From assembly GCA_902803195.1 (NCBI GenBank), contig CADCOX010000208.1, forward strand, positions 1 to 8,360: a stretch of 8,360 nucleotides of DNA. The letters are read 5' to 3'. The translations under genes and the position numbers were made by a program. Numbering within the stretch: position 1 is the first letter of the stretch; every line of letters begins with the position of its first letter. Below, piece by piece: positions 1 through 6,316 of this stretch. The stretch is from an uncultured Bacteroidales bacterium. GTDB taxonomy: Bacteria; Bacteroidota; Bacteroidia; Bacteroidales; Bacteroidaceae. The notes below the pieces were generated by a model. It made no database searches, had not been told where the DNA came from, and was given only the letters and a program-made list of their open reading frames with translations.

Positions 1-612
1 GACACGGGCAAGCAGTTCTGGGTGATGGCCTTCACGGGTGAAGACGAGGAGGGCGCTCTCTTCAGTCATGCCGAACAGATTGCAGCCAATAAGCCTTACC
101 TTGTTGCTGTTCCTGGCGACGCGTGGGGCGAGGCCTGTAACCTTGAAGGAGAGCCACTCACGTTCAGCGGGCACAACGCCGCTTTCAGTGCCGAGGCTCC
201 AAAGGGTGTTGTCAGTCATGGCGGAAAGTATGATTTCATCGGACGGGTTTATCAGAGCGTTCAGCATCGCAAGTATGTCCTTACGTCTGCTGGCGATCGC
301 TTCGCCTACGCCGATGAGTTTACTGCCGATCCCTTCCGCGCTTATTTCGTCGCTTACGATGATCTTGGCGTGCAGGCGGATGTCAACCTTCCGATGCCGT
401 TGCCCGTTCCTGCAGCGCCTGTCCTGTCGGTTGGCGATGTCAATAGCGATGGCCTTATCACGATAGCCGATGTCACCGCTCTCGTCAATATCATCCTCGG
501 CAAGGGTGATGCCGCTTCTGTCGACCAGTCCATCGTGGATGTCAATGGAGACAAAAAGATCACCATCGCCGATGTCACGGCTCTTGTCAATAGAATCCTT
601 GACAAACAATAA
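1..612 (+). CDS. Secreted dockerin-type protein, C-terminal part (5' end missing)
   Basis: The reading frame is open from base 1 and ends at TAA 610-612, so 203 residues are visible and the start lies outside the window. Residues ~8-125 resemble the beta-rich domain that often precedes the C-terminus of Bacteroidales surface proteins (FTGEDEEG near the start, then NKPYLVAVPG). A short Pro/Ala-rich linker (about 130-142) follows. The last ~60 residues form two dockerin-like calcium repeats: GDVNSDGLITIADVTALVN (about 145-163) and VDVNGDKKITIADVTALVN (about 179-197). Asp/Asn residues are spaced as in EF-hand-type calcium loops. The catalytic or binding part of the protein is not visible, so its function cannot be given. 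Export is inferred from the domain type. A GTG at 22 could be read as a start, but the conserved domain begins before it. The repeats closely match those of the nuclease encoded at 1798-4473. Confidence 0.85.
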   Translation, partial: DTGKQFWVMAFTGEDEEGALFSHAEQIAANKPYLVAVPGDAWGEACNLEGEPLTFSGHNAAFSAEAPKGVVSHGGKYDFIGRVYQSVQHRKYVLTSAGDRFAYADEFTADPFRAYFVAYDDLGVQADVNLPMPLPVPAAPVLSVGDVNSDGLITIADVTALVNIILGKGDAASVDQSIVDVNGDKKITIADVTALVNRILDKQ

Positions 613-655
613 CGTACGCTCTCAAGCGCTTCCCTCAGAATAAACAGCTAAGCTG

Positions 656-703
656 CCACGGGCTTTTATTAATCTGTTCTTTATCCGATTAATAAGCCCG
701 TGG
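656..703 (+). terminator. Strong hairpin terminator after the dockerin gene
   Basis: The left arm 656-674 and right arm 687-703 are complementary over 17 base pairs with a 2-nt T bulge. The loop is 12 nt (675-686). The base of the stem is CCACGGGCTT/AAGCCCGTGG. It starts 43 bp after the stop at 612. There is no clean T run after the stem, only the T-rich repeat TTTCTATAG, so the hairpin is certain but termination is inferred from position. Confidence 0.75.
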
Positions 704-789
704 TTTCTATAGTTTCTATAGTATCTATATCTATAGCATCTATAGTTTCTATAGCATCTATAGTTTCTATAGTTTCTTAGCTTCTATGG
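704..789. repeat. 9-bp tandem repeat (TTTCTATAG / CATCTATAG)
   Basis: About nine copies of a 9-bp unit run directly on from the terminator stem: TTTCTATAG at 704, 713, 746 and 764, CATCTATAG at 737 and 755, and variants at 722, 773 and 781. A 6-bp partial copy (CTATAG) lies at 731-736. Each full unit contains the self-complementary hexamer CTATAG. No gene is supported over it; a 63-codon minus-strand frame at 767-958 has no recognisable protein features. It looks like a copy-number-variable tandem repeat. Confidence 0.85.
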
Positions 790-881
790 CATTTTTTCTG
801 CGCCGAAACCTATAAGAGCGGCTGTTCTTCACTTCTTCGTCTCTCCAAAACAACCTTTTTTCTTCACTTTTCCCTTCTTTT

Positions 882-917
882 GCGACAAAAAATGGCGGGG
901 TGCATGGCTTTTGTCGC
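882..917. repeat. Perfect 9-bp inverted repeat, 18-nt spacer
   Basis: GCGACAAAA at 882-890 is perfectly complementary to TTTTGTCGC at 909-917. The spacer 891-908 is G-rich (it contains GGCGGGG). The pair lies about 50 bp upstream of the promoter -33 element. It could be a stem-loop, part of a small RNA, or a protein-binding site; the sequence does not decide between these. Confidence 0.6.
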
Positions 918-932
918 GAATACGGCCGCCTG

Positions 933-945
933 TCGTATACTACGA
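933..945. promoter_or_regulatory. Small palindrome TCGTA-tac-TACGA upstream of promoter
   Basis: Two 5-bp arms flank a 3-nt centre, 20 bp upstream of the -33 element of the PepSY-like gene's promoter. The position suits an activator or regulator site, but a palindrome this short can occur by chance and no known operator is recognised. Confidence 0.3.
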
Positions 946-965
946 TCACATTTCTCAAAAAAAAG

Positions 966-998
966 TTTGGAATAGGGCCTTTTATACCCGTACCTTTG
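966..998 (+). promoter_or_regulatory. Bacteroidetes-type promoter for the PepSY-like gene
   Basis: TTTG at 966-969 and TACCTTTG at 991-998, separated by 21 nt, match the primary-sigma consensus of Bacteroidetes (TTTG, 19-21 nt, TAnnTTTG). Transcription would start near 1003-1005, giving a leader of about 57 nt. The leader is A-rich just before the ATG and has no Shine-Dalgarno site, as is usual in this phylum. CCTTTG (993-998) and CAAAGG (1005-1010) form an inverted repeat across the -7 box and predicted start, which could be an operator or just a feature of the start region. Confidence 0.8.
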
Positions 999-1060
999 CA
1001 GTGTCAAAGGAACAAGCGAGACAAAACAATACGTAATCATCACCTAAAAACATTACAACA

Positions 1061-1501
1061 ATGAAACCGAATTACTTCTCTCTCATGGCTCTCGTAAGCC
1101 TCATGATGATCTCCGTTGAGAGCAAGGCCCACGACAAGATCATCCCAGTAGAAAAACTCCCTGCAGCAGCCAAGGCTTTCATCAAGACGCACTTCCCAGG
1201 CGTGCACATCTCTTACGCAGAGAAGGATGGTCATTACGACCGGACCTTTGAAGCCCGGCTCGTGGACGGAACGGAAATAGATTTCGATAAGAATGGCAAT
1301 TGGGACAAAGTTGACTGCTACATGAGCGCAGTCCCCGAAGCCATCGTCCCAGCTCCCATCGCCGACTACGTCCTCAGTAACTTCCCCGACTGCGACATTG
1401 TCAAAATCGACAAAGAGCGGTATGGTTACGAGATCGAACTCTCCAACGATTTAGAGCTGAAGTTCAACAAGCAGGGACTACTCCTATATATAGATGATTA
1501 A
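1061..1501 (+). CDS. Secreted PepSY-like (DUF2874-type) protein
   Basis: This 146-residue protein has an N-terminal signal peptide (MKPNYFSLMALVSLMMISVE, probable cleavage after SKA at residue 23). The mature part looks like two PepSY-like repeats. The first spans about 28-88 (LPAAAKAFIKTHFPG, then an acidic strand, then FDKNGNWDKVDC). The second spans about 91-146 (PIADYVLSNFPDC, then YGYEIELSNDLELKFNKQG). This matches the Bacteroidetes PepSY-like family of small periplasmic or secreted proteins, usually ~140-150 residues. Their biochemical role is not established; ligand or peptide binding is the usual guess. The ATG at 1061 is supported by the signal peptide and by a good promoter 63 bp upstream. 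It has its own promoter and no same-strand partner downstream, so it is probably monocistronic. Family assignment is fairly sure; function is unknown. Confidence 0.88.
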   Translation: MKPNYFSLMALVSLMMISVESKAHDKIIPVEKLPAAAKAFIKTHFPGVHISYAEKDGHYDRTFEARLVDGTEIDFDKNGNWDKVDCYMSAVPEAIVPAPIADYVLSNFPDCDIVKIDKERYGYEIELSNDLELKFNKQGLLLYIDD

Positions 1502-1528
1502 GTGAGCGGCGAACAAAGGAAGCCATTT

Positions 1529-1681
1529 ACGCGAACGGTCGCAACGGCCTACGCGAACGGTCGCAACGCTTCACACGTATATACGCAAAGGCCTACCGTA
1601 TATATGTAATGGCCAACACGAATATACGTAAAGGCCAACGCGTATAATCGCATTCGCCAACGCGCTTAGTCACTTCCCCCC
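1529..1681. repeat. Degenerate 22-bp tandem array, about 7 units
   Basis: Units begin at 1529, 1551, 1573, 1595, 1616, 1638 and 1660; all are 22 bp except one of 21. Most begin AC(R)CG and end in GGCCW or CGCCA (for example the unit at 1616 runs ACACGAATATACGTAAAGG then CCA). Units 1 and 2 share their first 18 bases; the middle units have an AT-rich core (TATATACG). There are no spacers, so it is not a CRISPR array, and 22 is not a multiple of three, so it does not encode a simple peptide repeat. Confidence 0.75.
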
Positions 1682-1716
1682 CCATAACTGTTTTTAGGGT
1701 ATTTATGATTAGCGTC

Positions 1717-1733
1717 GCTACATTCATTGTAGC
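1717..1733. other. Small hairpin GCTACA-TTCAT-TGTAGC
   Basis: A perfect 6-bp stem with a 5-nt loop lies just upstream (plus-strand sense) of the larger hairpin at 1741-1771. Alone it is weak; together the two may form a double hairpin in the shared 3' region of two convergent transcripts. Confidence 0.4.
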
Positions 1734-1740
1734 AAAGCAG

Positions 1741-1771
1741 GCGGGACAGAGAAATCAACTCTCTGCCCCGC
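1741..1771. terminator. Bidirectional terminator hairpin between convergent genes
   Basis: Arms 1741-1752 and 1760-1771 pair over 12 positions with a 7-nt loop (1753-1759). At one position the minus-strand transcript has a G-U wobble and the plus-strand transcript an A-C mismatch, so the fold is slightly better for the nuclease transcript. On the plus strand it is followed by TTTT (1772-1775), which suits termination of the PepSY-like transcript. Its place between two converging genes supports use from both sides. Confidence 0.7.
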
Positions 1772-1797
1772 TTTTCATGTGATGATATGTCGGTGTG

Positions 1798-4473
1798 TTA
1801 CTTGCCGAGGATGACATTGACAAGTGCCGTGACATCGGCGATGGTAATCGTTTCGTCGCCATTCACGTCGGCAATATCAGCGCGGTACTCGGTGGTCTTG
1901 CCTAGGATAATATTGACGAGAGCAGTCACGTCGGCGATGGTGATGACACCGTCGCAGTTGACATCGCCAATGGCAAAGTCTGGACGTCCGAAGACGAGTT
2001 CGAGTGAAGTCGCCTCATTGTCCTCGCTGAGGGCATTGGCACTGAGGATGGCTTGGCCCGCTTCAATGATGGTGTATTCGTCTGTGGTAGTCGCAAACTG
2101 CTGACCATCGAGACGGAAGTATTCATCGGCCCAGACAACCGTCTTGGCGAGTATGCACTCCAGCAGGTTGTCGCTCACGTCGGCTGTTGCTTCGTCATCG
2201 GTCGTGGGGATGCTGAGCTCAGCATCTGCCTCGCCTTTGAAGACCAGTGCGGTACCTGCAGGGATGATGCCACTGACCTCTTCCAGAATAAGCTCGTTGT
2301 CGTTGACTTCAACAGCTTTCCATGCGGTGTAACCACTTGCTTCGGCATCGCTGAGGTCGAGCGTGTAGTTGGAAGCGAAAGTGGCAAGACCATTGCCGTC
2401 GAGGATGAAGTCTTCGGTTGCCATGTCGGAGCTTGCACCCATGGATTCGACTACGATGTCATCGATGAATCCGCGCTTGCCCGTGAAGGTGAGGACGAGG
2501 TCGCCCGTAGCGTCGGTGATGTCGATGGCGTAGTCTGTCCATTCGCCATTGGTCAGGGTGATTACCGTGTCACACGAGAGCGTGCCGCCGGTAGCGTTGA
2601 CGGTGAGGGTGTTGGAGCCAGAGCCCCAGCCTGCAGCACTAAAGGTGAGTGTGCCATTGTCATTAAGGCTGACTGAACTTGACTTCAGAGAACCTTCGTC
2701 ACTTGACGTGCCAATTTTAGCGCATTCCTTGCCCATGTACATCTTAATCGTTTCTCCCCAAGTCTCATCAGAAGCGCTTTCTATGGTAAATTGGCCTGAA
2801 GCTATTTTGCCTGTATATGAGCTGTCGCGTCCACCGGTTCCCGAGAACTGACTGAACCTCTCTTCAAAGAGCGTCTCTGCTTGCATGTTAGCCTTTGCGC
2901 CTCCGATGGGCTCAGGCTGAGCGACCGTGAGCTCGAAGTCATCACTGCCGACATAGTAAGAGCTAGTAGCCGCGGTGCTGACGGTGGCATGCAATTTGCC
3001 GGCATAGATGGGCGTGATGGTGAGTCCGCTGACAGTAGCTGCCTCGGCAGGTACGACAGAGAGCGTTGCCGGTCCGCCAGTGATGGCGTCAGTGCTGAGC
3101 GAGTAAGGAGTTTGGAAGTCCGTCTCGACCTCGTAAGCGAAGTCGAAGATAGGATCTTGCTGCTCGGAGGTAGCGGTCTTGAAGTTGATGATAATCTTCG
3201 AGATTTGCGTGTTGCTATTCGAGAGTACTCTGAATGTGTAGATAGTGCCAGCAGCTTGGTAGCCTTCTGCTATTTCATAGGTGTTTGTCACGTTCTTGGC
3301 GCCAGTTGTTTTAGTGCTGACGGCAACATCGCCGACATAGATGTTCTGTTGAACGTACTCAGACGCAGTGGCAGTGCCTACGACATCTATGCTCTCAACA
3401 TCATACTCAAATGCTGGCAGTGTCAGGTAAGCTCCTTCCTTTCCTAACAGCAATTTAACGCTACTGTTCCAATAATATCCGTTGCCCTCCGAGCCCGCAA
3501 CGGTGATGGTATAGCCATCCTTGGTATAGTCTGCAGCATCGACAACTATATTGTCCTTACTTTCAGGCAATCCCCAATCGTTGGATGCGAAGTCGAAGAT
3601 GAGCGTGCTGGGCTCCTCGTCGTCGCCGCCAGAGACGTCGATGGTGAATGCCTCGCTCATTTTATCGCCCCAGATATACTCTGCGAGTTCGGGGAAGTCC
3701 ACAAAGGGATTGCGGTTCTTCTGAACCTCGTAAACGCGGTTGATGCGAGTCTGCTCCCATTCGTCCACGGGATCTTGACGATGCCACTGGAGGAGCATGT
3801 CAACAAAATCTTGCGATTTAAAAGTTGGATAGTCTTCTTGAACAAAAGATACGACTGCATCTGTTCGTTCTTTCCAAGCGACATCAGGATAGCACGTGGC
3901 GACATAGAAGTAAATACGGGCGAAATCGCCTTTGTTCTCGTCACAAGGCTCGAAAACCATGTCCCCATTAGCGTCATGCCCCGTTTTCACGCGGGTGTTT
4001 GGACCGGAATTGCTATTGGGGAAAGATGGAGTACCGACGACGACGCCAAGCGGATAATTCAGTTTCGCAAGATTTGCCTTAGCATCGGAAGGTATTACTT
4101 GAATGAGATCGTTGCCGACAGGTATGGTAAGACTGCCTCCCCACCAACTTTTGGGTACTACATGCTCCTTGTTCATGCCACTGACGGACGAACCATCACC
4201 GTTGAAATAGAAAGTACTATCTGAGTAATAATCGAAGACTTTGTAATGTCCTTCGCTATTGGTCTCCCCTTCGATATAGTCTACTTGCTCATAAGCTTCC
4301 CATAGGTTGCCGTATCCAAGTTTCGTGTGATTGGCAATAATCGTTTTGAGGGCGGCTTTGAGTTCAATGCATGTTTTTCCGTTGGCTTTTCTATAATACG
4401 AGTTGATGTCCTGCGCCAGAGCGACGATGACGAGGACGAAGAAGGAGAGGATGGAGAGCAGACGCCGATTCAT
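1798..4473 (-). CDS. Secreted endonuclease I family nuclease with dockerin tail
   Basis: The product is 891 residues from the ATG at 4473, chosen because a signal peptide starts there (MNRRLLSILSFFVLVIVALA, cleavage near 20); the longer frame from 4563 runs into der. Residues ~25-271 are an EndA/NucM-type endonuclease I: NKEHVVPKSWW (101-111; the Glu-His pair is the expected metal/catalytic site), SDAKAN…LNYPLG (129-143), FEPCDENKGDFARIYFY (174-190) and RNPFVDFPELAEYIWG (254-269). The family cuts DNA and often RNA with divalent metal. The tail has a beta-rich segment (~290-435), an Ig-like segment (~440-520), a jelly-roll-like segment (~530-680), a further Bacteroidales C-terminal beta domain (~684-830), and two dockerin-like calcium repeats (836-858, 868-891). 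Tail domains are judged by pattern only. It starts 41 bp after der on the same strand. Likely role: nutrient acquisition from extracellular nucleic acid (inference). Confidence 0.92.
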   Translation of the reverse strand: MNRRLLSILSFFVLVIVALAQDINSYYRKANGKTCIELKAALKTIIANHTKLGYGNLWEAYEQVDYIEGETNSEGHYKVFDYYSDSTFYFNGDGSSVSGMNKEHVVPKSWWGGSLTIPVGNDLIQVIPSDAKANLAKLNYPLGVVVGTPSFPNSNSGPNTRVKTGHDANGDMVFEPCDENKGDFARIYFYVATCYPDVAWKERTDAVVSFVQEDYPTFKSQDFVDMLLQWHRQDPVDEWEQTRINRVYEVQKNRNPFVDFPELAEYIWGDKMSEAFTIDVSGGDDEEPSTLIFDFASNDWGLPESKDNIVVDAADYTKDGYTITVAGSEGNGYYWNSSVKLLLGKEGAYLTLPAFEYDVESIDVVGTATASEYVQQNIYVGDVAVSTKTTGAKNVTNTYEIAEGYQAAGTIYTFRVLSNSNTQISKIIINFKTATSEQQDPIFDFAYEVETDFQTPYSLSTDAITGGPATLSVVPAEAATVSGLTITPIYAGKLHATVSTAATSSYYVGSDDFELTVAQPEPIGGAKANMQAETLFEERFSQFSGTGGRDSSYTGKIASGQFTIESASDETWGETIKMYMGKECAKIGTSSDEGSLKSSSVSLNDNGTLTFSAAGWGSGSNTLTVNATGGTLSCDTVITLTNGEWTDYAIDITDATGDLVLTFTGKRGFIDDIVVESMGASSDMATEDFILDGNGLATFASNYTLDLSDAEASGYTAWKAVEVNDNELILEEVSGIIPAGTALVFKGEADAELSIPTTDDEATADVSDNLLECILAKTVVWADEYFRLDGQQFATTTDEYTIIEAGQAILSANALSEDNEATSLELVFGRPDFAIGDVNCDGVITIADVTALVNIILGKTTEYRADIADVNGDETITIADVTALVNVILGK

Positions 4474-4514
4474 GAAGTAAAATTTTGAGAATTCGTTTCC
4501 TGTTGATGTTCTTT

Positions 4515-5822
4515 TTATTTTTGTCGAATGAAGATGTTCATGGGCGTTCCGCTGAAGTTCCAACGCTCACGGATTTTATTCTCGAGGAAGCGCTTATAGG
4601 GCTCCTTGATGTACTGCGGCAGATTGGCGTAGAACACAAAACTGGGGATGCGCGTCTCGGGAAGCTGAGAACAGTACTTGATTTTGATGTACTTACCTTT
4701 CATTGAGGGTGGGGGATAGGCCTCGATGAGCGGGAGCATCTCTTGATTCAATTTAGTTGTACCCACGCGCGCGCGACGATGCTTGTCGACCTCGGCTGCG
4801 GTCTCCAGAATCTTGAAGATGCGCTGCTTGGTGAGGGCCGACGCGAAAATGATGTCGAAGTCGGTGAAGGGAGCCATGCGCTCGCGGATGGTGTCCTCGA
4901 AGTACTGAATAGCGGTATTGCTCTTGTCCTCCACGAGGTCCCATTTATTGACGACCACGACGAGCCCTTTCTGGTTGCGCTGAATGAGCTGGTAGATGTT
5001 GAGGTCCTGCGCCTCGATGCCTCGAGTAGCGTCGAGCATGAGGATGCAGACATCCGAGTTCTCGATAGCGCGGATGCTGCGCATGACGCTGTAAAACTCA
5101 AGGTCCTCGCTGACCTTCGACTTGCGGCGGATACCCGCGGTGTCGACGAGCAGGAAGTCGAAGCCGAACTTCTGGTAGTGCGTATAGATGCTGTCGCGCG
5201 TAGTGCCGGCGATATCGGTGACGATGTGGCGCTCCTCGCCGATGAAGGCGTTGGTGAGGCTGCTCTTGCCTACGTTGGGGCGTCCCACGACAGCGATGCG
5301 CGGCAGGTCGAGCTGGTCTTGAATCTCGTCGGTCTTCGGCAGTTTCTCCAGCACGAGGTCGAGAAGGTCGCCCGTGCCGCTGCCCGTAGCGGCGCTGATG
5401 CAGAACGGGTCACCGAGGCCGAGGCTGTAGAAGTCGGCTGCGAGCCACTGCTGGTCGCCGTTGTCAGTCTTGTTGGCAACGAGGATGACGGGTTTCGTCG
5501 CACGGCGAAGGATGCCGGCTACAGCTTGGTCGAGGTCGGTGACTCCTGTATTGATGTCCACGAGGAAGAGGATGACGTCGGCCTCCTCGGTGGCGAGGGT
5601 CACCTGCTTGCGGATTTCCTCCTCGAAGATGTCGTCGCTATTCACGACCCATCCACCGGTGTCGACGACGGAGAACTCACGACCCACCCACTCGCACTTG
5701 CCGTACTGGCGGTCGCGCGTGGTACCTGCCTCCTCGGAGACGATGGCGTGACGGGTTTTGGTCAGGCGGTTGAAGAGAGTGGACTTGCCTACATTGGGGC
5801 GTCCTACGATGGCTACGAGCAT
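4515..5822 (-). CDS. der: Ribosome biogenesis GTPase Der (EngA)
   Basis: This 435-residue protein has the tandem GTPase layout unique to Der. Domain 1 shows GRPNVGKST (7-15), GTTRD (33-37), DTGGW (54-58) and NKTD (117-120). Domain 2 shows GRPNVGKSS (180-188), GTTRD (206-210), DTAG (227-230) and NKWD (292-295). A C-terminal KH-like domain covers ~355-435 (KGKYIKIKYCSQ…RIPSFVFYANLP). Length is normal for the family and no motif residue is missing. Der binds the 50S subunit and is needed for its assembly in the cytoplasm. The ATG at 5822 puts the P-loop at the usual distance from the N-terminus. The leader upstream is a T/C-rich tract of imperfect 7-bp repeats with no Shine-Dalgarno site. It follows era and the inserted DUF559 gene on the same strand. 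Confidence 0.97.
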   Translation of the reverse strand: MLVAIVGRPNVGKSTLFNRLTKTRHAIVSEEAGTTRDRQYGKCEWVGREFSVVDTGGWVVNSDDIFEEEIRKQVTLATEEADVILFLVDINTGVTDLDQAVAGILRRATKPVILVANKTDNGDQQWLAADFYSLGLGDPFCISAATGSGTGDLLDLVLEKLPKTDEIQDQLDLPRIAVVGRPNVGKSSLTNAFIGEERHIVTDIAGTTRDSIYTHYQKFGFDFLLVDTAGIRRKSKVSEDLEFYSVMRSIRAIENSDVCILMLDATRGIEAQDLNIYQLIQRNQKGLVVVVNKWDLVEDKSNTAIQYFEDTIRERMAPFTDFDIIFASALTKQRIFKILETAAEVDKHRRARVGTTKLNQEMLPLIEAYPPPSMKGKYIKIKYCSQLPETRIPSFVFYANLPQYIKEPYKRFLENKIRERWNFSGTPMNIFIRQK

Positions 5823-5828
5823 TATTGT

Positions 5829-5860
5829 AAAGTGAAAAGTGAAAGAATGAAAAGTGAAAA
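5829..5860. repeat. Imperfect 7-bp repeats in the der leader
   Basis: GTGAAAA-like units stand at 5832, 5839, 5846 (8-bp variant) and 5854 on the plus strand; on the der transcript this is a T/C-rich run ending a few bases before the start codon. Similar low-complexity stretches are common between Bacteroidales genes. A regulatory role is not shown. Confidence 0.6.
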
Positions 5861-5885
5861 ATAAGAGTTACCTTGGGAAGAGTGA

Positions 5886-5924
5886 AGCCTCACCCCCAGC
5901 CCCTCTCCAAGGGGAGAGGGGAGT
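5886..5924 (+). repeat. Left 39-bp terminal inverted repeat of the DUF559 cassette
   Basis: It begins AGCCTCACCCCCA at its outer end and finishes GAGGGGAGT at its inner end, 7 bp from the DUF559 stop. It matches the reverse complement of 6317-6355 at 36 of 39 positions. It contains a perfect 9-bp hairpin, CCCCTCTCC (5900-5908) with GGAGAGGGG (5913-5921) and a 4-nt loop. There is no T run after the hairpin on the minus strand, so it is not an obvious intrinsic terminator. Confidence 0.88.
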
Positions 5925-5931
5925 GGTTACT

Positions 5932-6303
5932 TTAGAGGACTTGTTGTTTAATGGTTTGTACTACTTCTTTAAGATGAAAGGCGATTTCTTCGTTTGTGAA
6001 ACGGATAACATGATAGCCTTTATTCTGAAGCCATTCAGTTCGTATGGCGTCTAACTTGGCTTGGTCTGATTGATTGTGATAACCTCCGTCAACTTCTATG
6101 ACGAGTTTTTTTGAGATGCAGATGAAATCAGCAATATAGTCGCCTATAGGGTGTTGTCTTCTGAAACGAACTCCGCACTTGAGATTCCGCAATTCTTTCC
6201 AAAGGGCATCTTCGTAGGGCGTCTGTTCACGACGATTGTCCTTGGCAAAATCTCGAAGGATTGTATAAATATCTGCTGAAGCTGTCTCGTAATGATAACT
6301 CAT
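5932..6303 (-). CDS. DUF559-family (Vsr-like) endonuclease domain protein
   Basis: The product is 123 residues, the usual size for stand-alone DUF559 proteins. It shows the family signatures: TPYEDALWKELRN (28-40), VRFRRQHPIGDYIADF (45-60), KLVIEVDGGYH (66-76), then a C-terminal GYHVIRFTNEEI (96-107). Asp59 with Glu70-x-Asp72 is consistent with the PD-(D/E)xK fold related to Vsr mismatch-patch endonucleases; assigning the exact catalytic residues is inference. There is no signal peptide, so it is cytoplasmic. Natural substrates of DUF559 proteins are not established. The ATG at 6303 is 57 bp after the era stop. It separates era from der, which are usually close neighbours in this phylum, and it sits between inverted hairpin repeats. 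No promoter was recognised; it is probably read through from era. Confidence 0.9.
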   Translation of the reverse strand: MSYHYETASADIYTILRDFAKDNRREQTPYEDALWKELRNLKCGVRFRRQHPIGDYIADFICISKKLVIEVDGGYHNQSDQAKLDAIRTEWLQNKGYHVIRFTNEEIAFHLKEVVQTIKQQVL

Positions 6304-6316
6304 ATTAAAAGTATCT

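Larger units (their letters stand above)
613..1060. other. Gene-free intergenic region (448 bp)
   Basis: I see no credible gene here. The stretch holds, in order: the terminator hairpin (656-703), the 9-bp tandem array (704-789), a pyrimidine-rich tract (about 806-881), a 9-bp inverted repeat with an 18-nt spacer (882-917), a small palindrome (933-945), and the promoter and A-rich leader of the PepSY-like gene (966-1060). Confidence 0.7.
1502..1797. other. Convergent intergenic region with repeats and terminator
   Basis: This 296-bp gap between the convergent PepSY-like and nuclease genes contains no credible gene. It is filled by a degenerate 22-bp tandem array (1529-1681), an 8-C homopolymer (1676-1683), a small hairpin (1717-1733) and a larger terminator-like hairpin (1741-1771). 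Confidence 0.7.

Noticed and set aside
767..958. 63-codon minus-strand frame in the intergenic region
   Set aside because: Overlaps the 9-bp tandem repeat and the inverted repeat, is rich in Arg/Lys from low-complexity DNA, and has no family resemblance or promoter.
1529..1681. CRISPR array
   Set aside because: The units are contiguous without spacers and drift in sequence; no cas genes are in the window.
2053..2676. 207-codon open frame on the plus strand within the nuclease gene
   Set aside because: Antisense to the dockerin/beta-domain part of a convincing secreted protein; no start signals or domain.
4474..4563. Longer start for the nuclease at 4563
   Set aside because: It would add 30 residues ahead of a good signal peptide and overlap the end of der by 49 bp; the ATG at 4473 is preferred.
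4743..5864. 373-codon open frame on the plus strand opposite der
   Set aside because: It lies antisense to the full, motif-complete der gene, its product is a repetitive Val/Glu/Asp-rich sequence with no recognisable domain, and it is explained by der's codon bias.
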